From positions 25,013,389 through 25,077,388 of the forward strand of contig NC_037255.1 of the NCBI RefSeq assembly GCF_000002425.4: a stretch of 64,000 bases of DNA. The letters are read 5' to 3'. Below are positions 1 to 11,736 of this stretch, in pieces; positions within the stretch are counted from its first letter, which is position 1, and the number at the start of each line of letters is the position of its first letter. A program made the position numbers and the translations under genes. The stretch is from Physcomitrium patens (Eukaryota; Streptophyta; Bryopsida; Funariales; Funariaceae). The notes beneath the pieces are model-generated. The model searched no databases. It worked only from the letters and a program-made list of their open reading frames with translations, and had not been told where the DNA came from.

Positions 1-1678
1 TATGTTAACAGCTACAAAATGAATACGAGGTCATGTTTACAGTATGGGAGCAGTCACCCGGGTATCAACCACGAACAGGTAATTATCTGGTTATCGGCAG
101 GTATATGTGGAGATTTATCAAGGTCTCGAGCGACGGGTATGTGTGACCTCCAGCTTCGGGCCGGAGGCGCTATTGATAAGGGTCTAGCTTGAACCGAGAC
201 CCTCTCTCTGCTTCTTCTTCTTCTTCTTCTTCTTAATTTTTCCTGATTTTGTTCATGGGCTCCAATTTCAACATAGACAGATTTTGTGTTTTCATGTGCT
301 TCCTTGTGTACGTGGTTGCAAGCGGGGTGATTGCGCGTATTCAACTGATTAAATTCGGTTTGTTTTTGTTGTAGAGTTGCTGCGGAGCAGCACCCTTTTT
401 CCGTTCCAAAGACTGTAATAGCCTTCCGTTTTACTCTTTCCCGACAACGGTTGAAGCACGGTTGGGCAGATCAGCCTAGAGCGGTAACTTGCAAGCTCCT
501 TGGTATTGCGGTTGTTGGCGATGCCGTTGGTGTCAAAAGAATTCATTTCTCTTTTTTTCCTAACCCTGGACTGTGTTGAGGAGCTCCACCTGGTTGCAGC
601 GTTGACTTTATGCATGGACCGACTTTCTCCAACATTTTTTCCTTCCTCGTTGAAGAGCTGCATTGCAGCATTGTTCTAATTTTTTTGCGGTTTAATCTGC
701 CTTCTTTCGGATGAGATGTTCTTGAATCCGTGAATCTGTCTCTCTTGTTCCAATGCGCCTTGTGGTTGGGTGGAGTTGAGATACTCAGTCGGAAGTCCGC
801 ACCCTTCCGTGATTCTTCTTTCCCTGGACCTTTGGTTGTGATAGCTTCCGGTGAGAGGATTGGTTTCAAAATCCTAGAGGAAGTTCGCGGAGGCAATTTC
901 AAGCGTAGGCAGTCACTGGCCAAAGGTTGAAGTTGGCTCCAGCAAGCTCGGCGGTTGCCAAATGTGGGCATAGCATTTTCACAGCAGATACAGGTTTTTT
1001 TGGAAGTGCTCGATGGAGGTTGGTGCCGCTCTTTAATGTTGCAAGCCTGAAGGCTTAAGTTGGCAAGGATGAGCTCTAGGTAGCGGTGCTAGCAATGCCG
1101 ACTAATTTTTTTGTCTTGCTTCTCTTTTTGGTGCCACTCGACGTTACTGCAGCATCACGATCCACTCTATGTTTACAACTCCATTGTTGCCATTAATAAA
1201 ATTTCCAAGCACATGAATCGTAGAAGCTTTTAAACTTTTGTTATCATCGTGTAAGTAGTGCTTGTGAGGTGCATGTAGGCTACAGATGTTGGTGTGCTAG
1301 ATCACCCTGCGGGGCCACACCAGGAGGGCTCTGAGTTTAGAGATTACACATTATCTGCGTCTAAAAGTAGTAGTAATATTGATTTTTTACTACTGTTACT
1401 CAAATTGTAATACTGATCGATATCCGTGCTGTTGTTTGGAGTTTTGAGGCTACGACCTCGATCAGTTCATTCGTACTGTGGAGCAAGCGTTGTATCCCTT
1501 CCTCTCTAGGTCAGCTTTGAAGAACTTAAGAGTGAAGGTAGCAGCAACAAGCATGGAGGGCAGAGTGCGTCCTCAGCATCCTTTAAATGTAGGCCAAAAG
1601 TCAAGGCAAGGACGAAGTTCAGAAATAGGAAAGACTATCAATTTGTTACTATTGAAATATAGACTAAACAAAAATTAA
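1..1678. other. GC-balanced island without an assignable gene
   Basis: Base composition here is like that of the genic islands and unlike the AT-rich tract that starts near 1680. Short open frames exist on both strands, for example 543-971 on the minus strand and 1478-1678 on the plus strand, but their translations are low-complexity or basic and match no family I recognise. A CTT repeat and scattered GT/AG sites would suit a transcribed non-coding region or UTR exons of a gene that continues to the left. I cannot support a coding call. Confidence 0.4.
211..234. repeat. (CTT)8 microsatellite
   Basis: Perfect CTT trinucleotide run. CT-rich tracts of this sort are common in plant 5' leaders, but no attached gene can be shown here. 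Confidence 0.9.
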
Positions 1679-1679
1679 T

Positions 1680-4600
1680 GGTACAATTTAAATCTCTTGA
1701 TTTGGATTTGGCTAAGTTGAATGAAAATTCATTTGTAGATGAGAATTTTCTTGGATGAAAAATTATCTACAGATGAAATTTTGCCTTGGATAAAAACTTA
1801 ATGTTCGGTGAAAATTAATACTAGAAATAGTTAAAAAGTAAAAATATATTAAAATAAGATAAAATCATATAAAAAAATTTAGTGTATGAAGGAAAATTTA
1901 GTGTGTGAAGGGAAATTTCACCTCTCAATTCAAATTACAAGATGACCTCAATTAAGAGGTACTTATATTTCATGGTGTGAAAAAAAGAAGGCAAATAGCA
2001 AGAACAAAATGAGAACAAATACAAAACAATTGAAATAAATGAAATCAAGTAATTATACAATTCAAAACTTGGTTACAATATGTTTATTAAATTTTTATCC
2101 AATAAAAAATAAAAAGTAAAAAAAAAAAAACATTTTTAAAAAGATAATTTTAAAATTTTGCAATAATATAAGAAATATATATCCAAGTTATTATGAATAA
2201 GTTATAAAAGTTTAAAAATGACATAGAAATAAATAAAAAAATTAAGTGAAAATATTTTACCTCAAAAGATAACTTGTTCATAGATCAAGGATTTGAGCCT
2301 CACCAAGGTTTATGTGTACTATATATGAGTATCTAAGACAGGCTACAAGGCCTTAGTCTTATCTTCTTAACTACATTCAAGGTGCTACAATCCATATTAG
2401 ACTTGTGCTCCTCCCTTCTTATAAAGACTGTACTCGTTGTTGGTCCTCTTATTTTCTACTAGTAGATCCAACATTTTTACATTTTTGAGTTTACTATGGT
2501 CTTTAAAAACATCCAATTAGGCTAAGAACGTTACATGGTTTTCAAATCTTGCTCTATTTCTTCAGAATGACTCCCAAAGTAGTAAAATTTATTTTTACCA
2601 AAATCTTAAAAATTGTTTTAAAAATTCTAAATAAATTCTAAATAAATTATAAATAAATTCTTATGATAGTTTTATAATACTAATATCAATTTAAGACTAT
2701 AATTTTCTATCTTTTTTATTATTTATAATAATAAAATTAATTTAAATCCATTATAAATCTTACTTTTTATATGAACATTTAAAAAGATATGAGTTTTTTT
2801 TCATATTTTTTTTTAACTACTAACTAATATTTATAATTTTTTATAAATAATACATATAGATAGAAAGCCAATGTAAATATTTATCTTAATAAATAATCTT
2901 TAATATTTAATAATGAATAAAAATACTAAATCAACTAAGATAATTGCTTTCAAAACTTATTAAGATACTATTTCTATAATTAATTTTCTAATTTTTTATT
3001 TGTCTAAGAATTTATACACTACTCAACATATATTGTGATTTTGAGCACTCTAAATGCATCTTATTGTCTTAAAACAATTAGTGAGTTGATTTCATGACTC
3101 ACAAAGAATATATTTTTGAGTTATTAAATGATTATATTATGGTATAATGAATGTAAACGTATGCCATTTAATAAGTTAGAAGTTTAAGGATTTTTAGTAA
3201 GAAGTAAGTAAAACAACTATATAATTAATTCATAACTTAATAAATAATTAAGAATTAGAACAAATCACATATTAGAGTGGTTTATTTTAATTCACAATTA
3301 GAATATAATAGGACTTTTTGGACACTTAATCAAATGCTAATAGAAACTCATTATAAATTTTTAGATAATTAAAATCTTGTGAACTAGGATAGACTTTCAA
3401 TTAGTAGGGCTTTATTTTAGTTTACATCCTTTACAATAAAAAGCTATATTACATAAATTTTGAGAGTATATTCAAGCAAGAAAATTTAAAATTATGCTAC
3501 CTTATTTATGTATAAGTTAATACTTAGTCCTAAAAAATAGAATCTCTAAAAAGTATTTACATGAAAAAAAATATTTTTGTACAACCTATATCTTATATTA
3601 TTTTAATATTAAAAAGATTACATATCTATATAATTTTAATTTAATATAATAATTTTATTTTTAGATTTGAGATATAGATTTTTTTCTTAACTAAGAAATT
3701 TAAATGTTATAACTACTACTTGAGTTTGGATATGAACAAATACTTTAAAAGAAATTTCAAATATAAGTTAATCTTTCTTAAATAGTAGAATAAAATATAG
3801 ATGCCAAAAAAAATGATTGGATCTAGATCCAATATGATCATTTTATGGAAATTTTAAGTACCATAATTTGATATGATTATATATAATATTCTAAAAAAAT
3901 AATAAAAAATAATAAAAAAATTATGCAATTTTTTTAGTTTTTTTGTATCTATTATGGCTTGAAAATGTGCTGAGCATTTGATTGAAAACCTTGTTTATTT
4001 AAAGATTAAAATTCTACTATAATATAAAAAAGAATGAAATATTTAGAAACATTTTCTTTAATATCCTTGATTCTTTTATAAATCTTCAATCTAAGCAATC
4101 TTAAATCTAAGCCATACTAGTCTAAGAAATTCCAAACCTAAGCAATCCTAAACTCTATTAATTATTAATTTTAATTTCTAAAAGTTCTAAAGGTTCTAAA
4201 CAATCTAAAAAGTCCAAAATAAATCATATTAAATCCTATCAAATAATAATAAATATTATAAATACTAAAATTTCTAATAAAATCTTTAAAAAATTAAACA
4301 TTATTTTAATAAAGTTCTAAAATTTTCTAAATAAATCCTAAATACCTAGCATTAAACTTCAATGATCTGTAATTTTTAGTTTTATTATTGAATTAACCTT
4401 AATTTTTTAATTTGTGAAATATGCTAGTTTTAATTAAATTTATAAATTTTATAAAATATATAAGTAACTCATTAAAACAAATGACAAAAGAATATTCTAG
4501 ATACTGGACAACATCCTTCTTTAATTTTGATGCTGATCTTTTAGCAATAAAATCTCTTCTCTCTACTATGAATTTGTACTTAAAATTAGTATTCATATTG

Positions 4601-5447
4601 AAATTTAAGTTGTCTAATATTACAATAATTTGTAGCTCAATTCGAAAAATATATCTATACATAAAAATAATACCATTGTTGATCTTTAAACTACCAAATA
4701 TAATTATTATATAATATTTAAATTTAAATAGATTTTTATCTAACCAGAAAAATAAGCTAAATGTTTGACACACACTTAGTATATACATATATATACATAT
4801 CCACTAATGTATAAAAGATAAATTATGGATTTAGTATAAATTTTACAAAATGGCTAAAGATACCCACTTTAATTATATTATTCAAAACATGATTGTAAAA
4901 ACCAAAATCCTAATTTTGATTAGCTCATAAAAATTCATTTCAAACTCAATCTAAAACTTGCTTAAAGTCTTCTTTCAAATACTACTTTTTGATCCCTATA
5001 AATCTCTTTTTTTATACTTTGGAATCTAATTTTAACTATGTCTTATAAATGGTTCTCCATAGACAATAATCTAAACTTTTTTATAGTAATCTTTGTAGAA
5101 ATCGACTCTTTACTTTAAACTATAAGTTATACCACATTTTATTATAAAAAAAATGAAATTTCTAGGTAGACACTTTTATATTGCATATCCTTGCACATAC
5201 ATAATAATATCATTATCATGTCATTATTTTATTTTATCAAGTGACATAATTTTATACATAATTATAATAAAAAATATTTTAACATTAAAAAATATACATT
5301 TAATATTATAAAGTTATTTTTTTATTATACATAATTTTCTAAAATTAAAATTAAATATAAATTATAAAAAATAAATTACAAGTAAAAATAATCTAATTTA
5401 AAATTTGAAAGGCTCAATAACTAATTTTTACAAAATAATTTAATAAA

Positions 5448-5491
<44 letters not shown>

Positions 5492-5499
5492 CAATATAT
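1680..5499. other. AT-rich decayed intergenic DNA
   Basis: Very AT-rich sequence with no conserved protein fragment that I can read in either strand. The overlapping open frames near 4399-4788 are products of low complexity (Ile/Lys/Asn/Leu only). It is probably old transposon sequence eroded by cytosine deamination like the identifiable elements elsewhere in the window, but no family can be assigned. A (TA)n run lies at its right edge. Confidence 0.6.
5453..5488. repeat. (TA)18 microsatellite
   Basis: Uninterrupted TA dinucleotide run immediately outside the left inverted repeat of the MULE-like element. Confidence 0.95.
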
Positions 5500-5677
5500 T
5501 CTTTGACTACCATGAAATATCAAGAATATCTCTTTATTTTTTATAATTTCAAATATATTTTTTACATTATATATTAATAGATATTACTACTAGTTCTACT
5601 CAATGATCATATTAATGAGTACTACTAATGCTCAAATTTATGATCAAATATCATCTTTTGTTTCGTGCTAGCTCTTT
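5500..5677 (+). repeat. Left terminal inverted repeat of the MULE-like element
   Basis: Pairs with the reverse complement of 9683-9852. Shared blocks include GAAATATCAAGAAT near the outer edge, TGATCATATTAATGAGTACT-like sequence in the middle, and GATCAAATATCATCTT near the inner edge. The left copy is more AT-converted than the right one. Confidence 0.7.
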
Positions 5678-6232
5678 GTGTATAATTATGGATATGGTTG
5701 TATATTTGTATTGGAATTATTGATTGATAATTTTATAGAATAGTATAACATGGCTAAAATGTAAGGATTTGAAAGAGAGGGATATAAACCTAATCCAAAA
5801 AATAGGTGAAGCCAAGGCTAGTAGATGATAAAGATAGATGATAGCATTGGTACTTTACATCAAAGTCATTGTCAATCATTTATCAATAAAATCATAACAA
5901 CAAATTATTGATGTATACAAATCACGTAAACTTTTATCTTAAAAGTAATATGTTAGATTCTTAAAATCATGATTTTAGCATTTGAATAGACAATAATGTT
6001 TTTAAGCCTAAGGCTCTCATGTCATAGTTGTGCAACAAAGATATAAGTTGAATTAAGATAATTAAAAATTAAATACTAAAATTAATAAATTTTTATTACT
6101 TTTATATTAAAAATTAAATTTAAATATCTATATGTTAGTGATTTAGTGAAAATTATGTGATAGTCATTCATAACTAGATTTTATTGACAAATAGATATGT
6201 ACTAGTATAAGTGTACAATCTTTGGATTCAAA

Positions 6233-6409
6233 ATGACCAAGTTTCTTACTTTGGATGATGTTGTCACAAGTAATAATGTATTAAAAGAAGCTATTTGTTA
6301 TGATGCAATCAACAACTATTACAAAAAGAAAATTATTGAGTCCAATCAAATAAGATACAATTTGAAGTGTTCCACTAATACTTGTAAATGGAGATTGAAT
6401 ACTTCATAA
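6233..6409 (+). pseudogene. MuDR-type transposase fragment (N-terminal DNA-binding region)
   Basis: A 58-codon open stretch ending in TAA, followed by about 100 codons of stop-broken sequence in a related register. It contains EAICYDAINNYYKKK, then YNLKCSTNTCKWRL, matching in layout the plant MuDR N-terminal domain, where a basic segment is followed by a C-x4-C-x-W zinc-like motif. Further on, WIGDNMRKKMR fits the segment that follows the HTC box in this family. The DDE catalytic core and SWIM finger cannot be recognised, so the gene is dead. Assignment rests on motif resemblance plus the flanking long inverted repeats. Confidence 0.5.
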
Positions 6410-7904
6410 TCTTAATTAACAAATACAAGTAAATTTATTATTTAAACATTTATCTTTGAATACATATTTATTAGTAAAAAATACTTAGAAAATTGATATA
6501 CTAGTGGCAATTGGATAGGAGATAATATGAGAAAAAAAATGAGATAACTTGCTATAGAAAAGAAATATAGATATCCAAGAAGATATTCTATATAATGAAG
6601 GCATTATGGTGTCCTACTTAATATCATAGTATAGAAGAAAATAAGTTATTTTTGACCTAATTGACTCCTATAAAGACAACTACATCAATTTCAAAGCATA
6701 TTATTACCAAATAAAATAAAAAAATCTTGAGAGCTTTGTAAAATGATAAATTGATAAACAAAATCCTTTTTTTTTTGTCTATAATGTACATTTACATAGC
6801 TTGCAATATTCTTGACTTATCTTTGGCATAGATTGCATATATTTAAAAGAATAATAAAATAAAATACTCCTTAATGTTACAACAATTAATGTGGAGGAAC
6901 AAATATTTTTTATTATATCTAATATTGTGAATTCTAAAAATAATAATAACTAGTTGTGATTCTTAGAATAATTAAAAACAATAGTTCTTGCATCTTATCT
7001 ATTAAATTGTAAACTTCTAAAATTCATATTTTTTATCTTATTGCTAAAAATATCTCATTGGTATTGTCAATCATGCATTTCTATCATGTAAATATGTATT
7101 TTATATGCATTATTTAGTTGAACATTTATAGTAATAAATCAAAAGTTCAATGCTTGTATGACATCTTGAGATAGTAAGATAGACATCAATTGTTGCAAAT
7201 TTCAACATTGAATTTTGAAAGAATTGGCTTATATCTATAAAAGCTCTACAATACTTAATAAAGAGTAGAATACAATATTAGATATTATTACGGTTTGACA
7301 AAAACTAATTTAGCCACATGACTTCAAATATTGTAATATCTCTTAATTATTAGATCTTAAAAGTACATGGAATGTTATTAATTCTAGTACTAGAAACAAT
7401 TTGGCAATGGCTCATAGCATGGTGTAATGCCTGACTTACCATTGCAAACATAATTACTAGACCATTATCAATAAATGCAAAACAAAGAACAAACAATCAC
7501 ATGTATTTATAAAACCAGATATGCACTTACAATTGATGGTAGCTATCTAGAATCCCATATATGCATGCAATTAGTTTTTTTTTTAATGCAATAATAAATT
7601 ATCAAATATATTATTTATTTTCATATTATTGAAGTCCAACAAGCAATTTATGTAGCAACCATCACGTCAATTCCATCTATTGAGTATTGGACTAAATGAA
7701 ATGACATAAAATTGTTGTTGCTTTGATCTTACTACCCTTGACACAATGTGTACTTAATCCCCTAAAAAAGTATTGCATCCATATGGAGGATATAAAAAAA
7801 ATTAAACAAATATTTAGATGCAATTAATACAAGAATATTAGACATAATTGCTTAACATGTAAGAAACCAATTTGATTCTATTGTTGAAGTATCATTGTTA
7901 CAAA

Positions 7905-8450
7905 TGTATATTTATCCCAATAATTACTTAGATAATAAGAGTAGATAGAAATAAATAAAAATAAATAAATTTGATATTATCTTATAAAAAACTTTTTAAA
8001 AGCTTTATAAATGCATCTTTGCCTTTATATATGTCTATATGTGATTAATAGGTTGAAGACTTGACCAAAAAGTTGGCTATGTATTATATATATTGACCAC
8101 TTATAGTACAAGTTGGACTTGTGTCATACATATAGGAAGCTTATTTTGCAAATTAGACATGTGTTTTGGAAGTTTGATATATGGTTGAGATCCTATAAAA
8201 TATTGCCACAAAATTCCTAGTTAGATAGTATATATAGAAGCAAGAATGAATCCTTCTTTACTTTTGTCAATTCATTTTTTACTTCTAGACTAGTTTTACG
8301 AATTTTAAGTTTCTTAGTCTTTAGCAAAAAGCCATTCCAATTTCTTTTTGAATGTACATTTTTTATTTATTTATTTATTTATTTTTTATCATCTTTCTTT
8401 AAAAAAATTTCACTTTTTTATTTACATTATTCAAGTTCTTAACCTTGTTA
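7905..8450 (+). mobile_element. Decayed LTR of the element A family (LTR-1)
   Basis: Aligns along its length with the LTR of element A (50327-50887): the AATAATTAC block near the start, the GTTGGC.ATGT block, a TAGATAGTATATATAGA TATA region, TTTTGTCAATTC where A has CTCTTGTCAACTCC, and an end at AACCTTGTTA for CCTTGACA. Differences are overwhelmingly C-to-T or G-to-A. No primer-binding region follows, so it is a solo LTR or a 3' LTR. Confidence 0.75.
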
Positions 8451-8661
8451 GCTGCTAATGTGATGTCAATGAGACTATTGCTAAAACTCAATGTGGTATA
8501 ATTAAATTTATTTACTTTAAATGGATGTGTATGTGGATTCAAATGAAATTGAATGCATATCTATATAGAGCAAAGCAAATATCCTTGTGTAGATGACTTA
8601 GAGAGTTGTAAAAATTGTGAACAAAAAAACCAACTTTGGATCCATTCCATCAATAGCAATA

Positions 8662-9243
8662 TGTCATGGACATATATATTTGCCCTAATAATTACTTAAA
8701 TAATATGAGTAGGTAGAAGTATATTAAAGGAGACAAATTTGATAATAACTTGTATAGAAGCTTTTTAGAAGCTTCATAGACCTGACTTTGGTTTTATACA
8801 TGTCTATATGTAATTGATAGATTGAAAACTAGGTCAACAAGTTGACCACATATCACACATATTGGTGACTTATAATAAAAGTTAGACATGTGACACACAT
8901 ATAAGAAACTTTTTTTGCAAGTTAGATATATATTATGCAAGTTGGACACGTGTCGGAGGTCTTATAAAGCATCACTATGTAGCTCCTAATTAGATAGTAT
9001 ATATAAAGATAAGATTGAAATCTTCTTCACTCTTGTCAATTCCTTTTTTGCTTCTAGTTTAGTTTCAAGAGTCTTTAGATTTCTAATCTTTGGCAATAGT
9101 TGTTCCAATTTCTGCTTTAATGTATTTACTTTCTTGTTTGTTTGTTTGTTTATTTTTTTTTTTTTTATTTATTTATTTTTTCCATCTCTCTTTGATACAT
9201 ATTTCACTTGTTTACATAAGTTCTTTGAGTTTTATCCCTCACA
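8662..9243 (+). mobile_element. Decayed LTR of the element A family (LTR-2)
   Basis: Starts TGTCATGG and ends CCTCACA, against TGTCACGG and CTTGACA in element A. Same orientation as LTR-1 and about 210 bp downstream of it, but less eroded: CACTCTTGTCAATTCC and the GTATATATA box are well kept. No gag or pol sequence lies between or beside the two LTRs, so both look like solo LTRs. Simple T-rich runs near 9150-9175 are local expansions. Confidence 0.75.
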
Positions 9244-9682
9244 TAATGCCACCATACAAAGACTACAAACATGCAAACAAGCAAAAGAACTAATACTATT
9301 AATCATTCATAAAGCTTTTTCATTACCAATCTCTATGACTGTTCAAATTTGATACTAGCTTTGATTTTTTTTTCTAATACAAATAGTGAATATTAGAAAT
9401 AAGTCTTCAGTGAGTTAGAATATGAACTTATTGGATCATGTTTGAATATGCACTAGGTGCCATAAGTATACTAGGCATTTCATATTGGCAACTATAGAGG
9501 TTGCTATTAGCATGATTATATATACTAATTCTATTGCTATTGGTAAATCCATTCTCTTTATCTACAAAAAAAAGAATCACTAAAAATATTCAAGCATGTT
9601 TCAACATAAGCTCATTTGGTACCAACTTTTGTGCAAACATGTGATGAAATCTATATTTATGCAAATCATCAATCTAGAGTTG

Positions 9683-9852
9683 GCACGACATGGAAGATGA
9701 TATTTGATCATAAATTTGAGCTTTGGTGGTACTTGTTAGCATGATCATTGAGTGAAGTTGCTAGTGATACCCATTCATGTACAATGTAAGGGATACATTT
9801 GAAATTATCAAAAATGAAGGAACATTCTTGATATTTCAGGATACTTAAGGAG
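9683..9852 (-). repeat. Right terminal inverted repeat of the MULE-like element
   Basis: Reverse complement of the left repeat 5500-5677, with more cytosines retained. Similarity stops abruptly at the inner side near 9683 and fades at the outer side around 9850. Just beyond, base composition rises towards the RFC4 promoter. Confidence 0.65.
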
Positions 9853-10378
9853 TACATTTAAATAATTTCCTATAAATAAATGCATAGCATAAATGTGCCC
9901 ATGCAACAAAAGAGGGATATCTAACTAACTGTTCCCAAAACAACATAAAAAACACAAACATTGTGAGGTTTTCAGCTGGGTCTGGCGCCCCTATCACCAC
10001 AACCATGTGCAAAACCGTGGGCAGGGCTGATGAAGACGTGGAACTCTGCAACGCAACCGTGGGATCCGAAACCGACCCGTCAATTCCACGTCATCAAAAA
10101 TGCTGGTGACCGGACTCCCGCCCTGTCTGGTTTTGCAACCCCCGTTTTTCTGTGTCGATCGAAGGTTTGTTTCTTGTGGTTTTGCACGCAAATTTGTGGC
10201 ATTTGGAATAGTGATGTGGTAATTGGTTGGTGGTGCTGATCTCGTTTACGTTCGAAGCTAAACCGTTGACAAGACATTGAAGTCATTTGAGGTCATGGGA
10301 GGGAATAGCTAATGAGGAGATAGCGCTTAGGGTGGTGTTTTAGTTTGCGAAGGGATTGTTTTCAAGGGATCCGGACCA
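9853..10378 (+). promoter_or_regulatory. Upstream region and probable 5' UTR of RFC4
   Basis: GC-balanced sequence between the MULE end and the RFC4 start codon. No strong TATA box or coding exon is visible. Small open frames on both strands here overlap each other and look random. It must hold the RFC4 promoter and 5' leader by position. Confidence 0.45.
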
Positions 10379-11670
10379 ATGGCGCCCGTGATGCAGAGCA
10401 CGCAGCAATGGGTGGAGAAATAGTATGTTTTCGAATTGAGTTTGAGTTTGTTTCGGTTGGACATTGACTGGTGTTTTGGGCGGGTTTTATCATTGGATTG
10501 CCCCATGATTCTGGTGGGGAGCTTTTATTGATTTTCGATCCCTCATTTTTATCAGCTCATAAACAATGTGACTTGAAATAACGATAAAATGTTGTTACGC
10601 TTGCTCAGTCGGCCCCGGAAGGTGAAGGATGTCGCCCATCAGGAGGAGGTCGTCCGCACTCTCACCAACACACTCGAAACGGGAAATGTAAGTATCTGGA
10701 AGGAATTGGTGAATCATTTTTTCTGTGTTTCATTTTTATTTTGTTGACTGTATTAGGAGAACAGGTTATCATGGAAAAGATGAATGTTGGTTGCAGTTGC
10801 CGCACCTCCTATTTTATGGACCTCCAGGCACAGGGAAGACCACAACAGCACTTGCGATCTGCCACCAGCTTTTTGGGTAAGTCATTTCTTTGGTGTAGCA
10901 TGAAAGTTCCTTTTGTGTCCCTTGCTCTTGTATCAAGGCGTTAGGGTTTAGGGTTTTATGCTTTTTGATAATGTACCTTGGTTGTTCATGTCTTGTTCAA
11001 GAAGTTTTATTTTAGGAATGGAAATGATTTTTGGTATATTAGTTCACGGTTGAGAATGTTCTTCGCTTTTCTTTGTATTGGGAACAGGCCAGAGCTTTAT
11101 AAAACAAGAGTGCTGGAGCTTAACGCTAGTGATGACCGTGGAATCAATGTGGTCCGGACGAAGATCAAGGATTTCGCTGGTGTTGCCGTTGGTGCCGGTG
11201 TGAGGTATTCATCTCAACACTACAGTTATGTACAAATGGTTGCATCTCATTTTTATGTCATGAGCGTAGTCGAAGGACTCTCTACAAATTCCAAATTTGG
11301 CAAGGCCAAGACTTAACAACCTTTCCAGAAGCATAGTTTGGAATCGAAGTTGCATAGCGCAAAGAAGCCAAATTCCTTTGACACTAACACCATTTTGCTT
11401 GTGTGGTGAATATGTTAATGATGAAATCTGCAATATAAACGCGAATAAATGACACAAACTGGCATTTTTGTTTTGCAGCGGTTATCCGTGTCCTCCTTTC
11501 AAAGTTCTTATACTGGACGAAGCCGACTCAATGACTGAAGATGCACAGGTAATCGTTTGCGAGGCCTTTATGGATCAAAAGTTATTGAGCTGGTGTTAGT
11601 ATCAGTTATCATCCATTGGTTGAAGGCTGATTTGGTATTCAGTTTATTATTGCCACAACATACACACAGA

Positions 11671-11736
<66 letters not shown>

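Larger units (their letters stand above)
5500..9852. mobile_element. Decayed Mutator-like (MULE) DNA transposon with nested LTRs
   Basis: About 170 bp at 5500-5677 reappears as the reverse complement at 9683-9852, clearly recognisable although diverged; these are long terminal inverted repeats typical of Mutator-like elements. Just inside the left repeat is a coding remnant resembling the N-terminal part of a MuDR transposase (6233-6409). Two solo-like gypsy LTRs (7905-8450 and 8662-9243) sit inside the element and inflate its length. No intact transposase frame remains. The outer ends are approximate and a 9-bp target duplication could not be confirmed. Confidence 0.6.

Noticed and set aside
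543-971. 142-codon minus-strand open frame
   Set aside because: Basic, Pro/Ser-rich translation with no domain, no splice support and no homologous feel; not strong enough to call.
4399-4788. Long overlapping open frames on both strands
   Set aside because: AT-rich low-complexity translations with no motif; such frames arise by chance where GC is very low or from strand mirroring.
9090-9352. Phe/Leu-rich open frames resembling a membrane protein
   Set aside because: They lie inside decayed LTR-2 and derive from T-rich runs.
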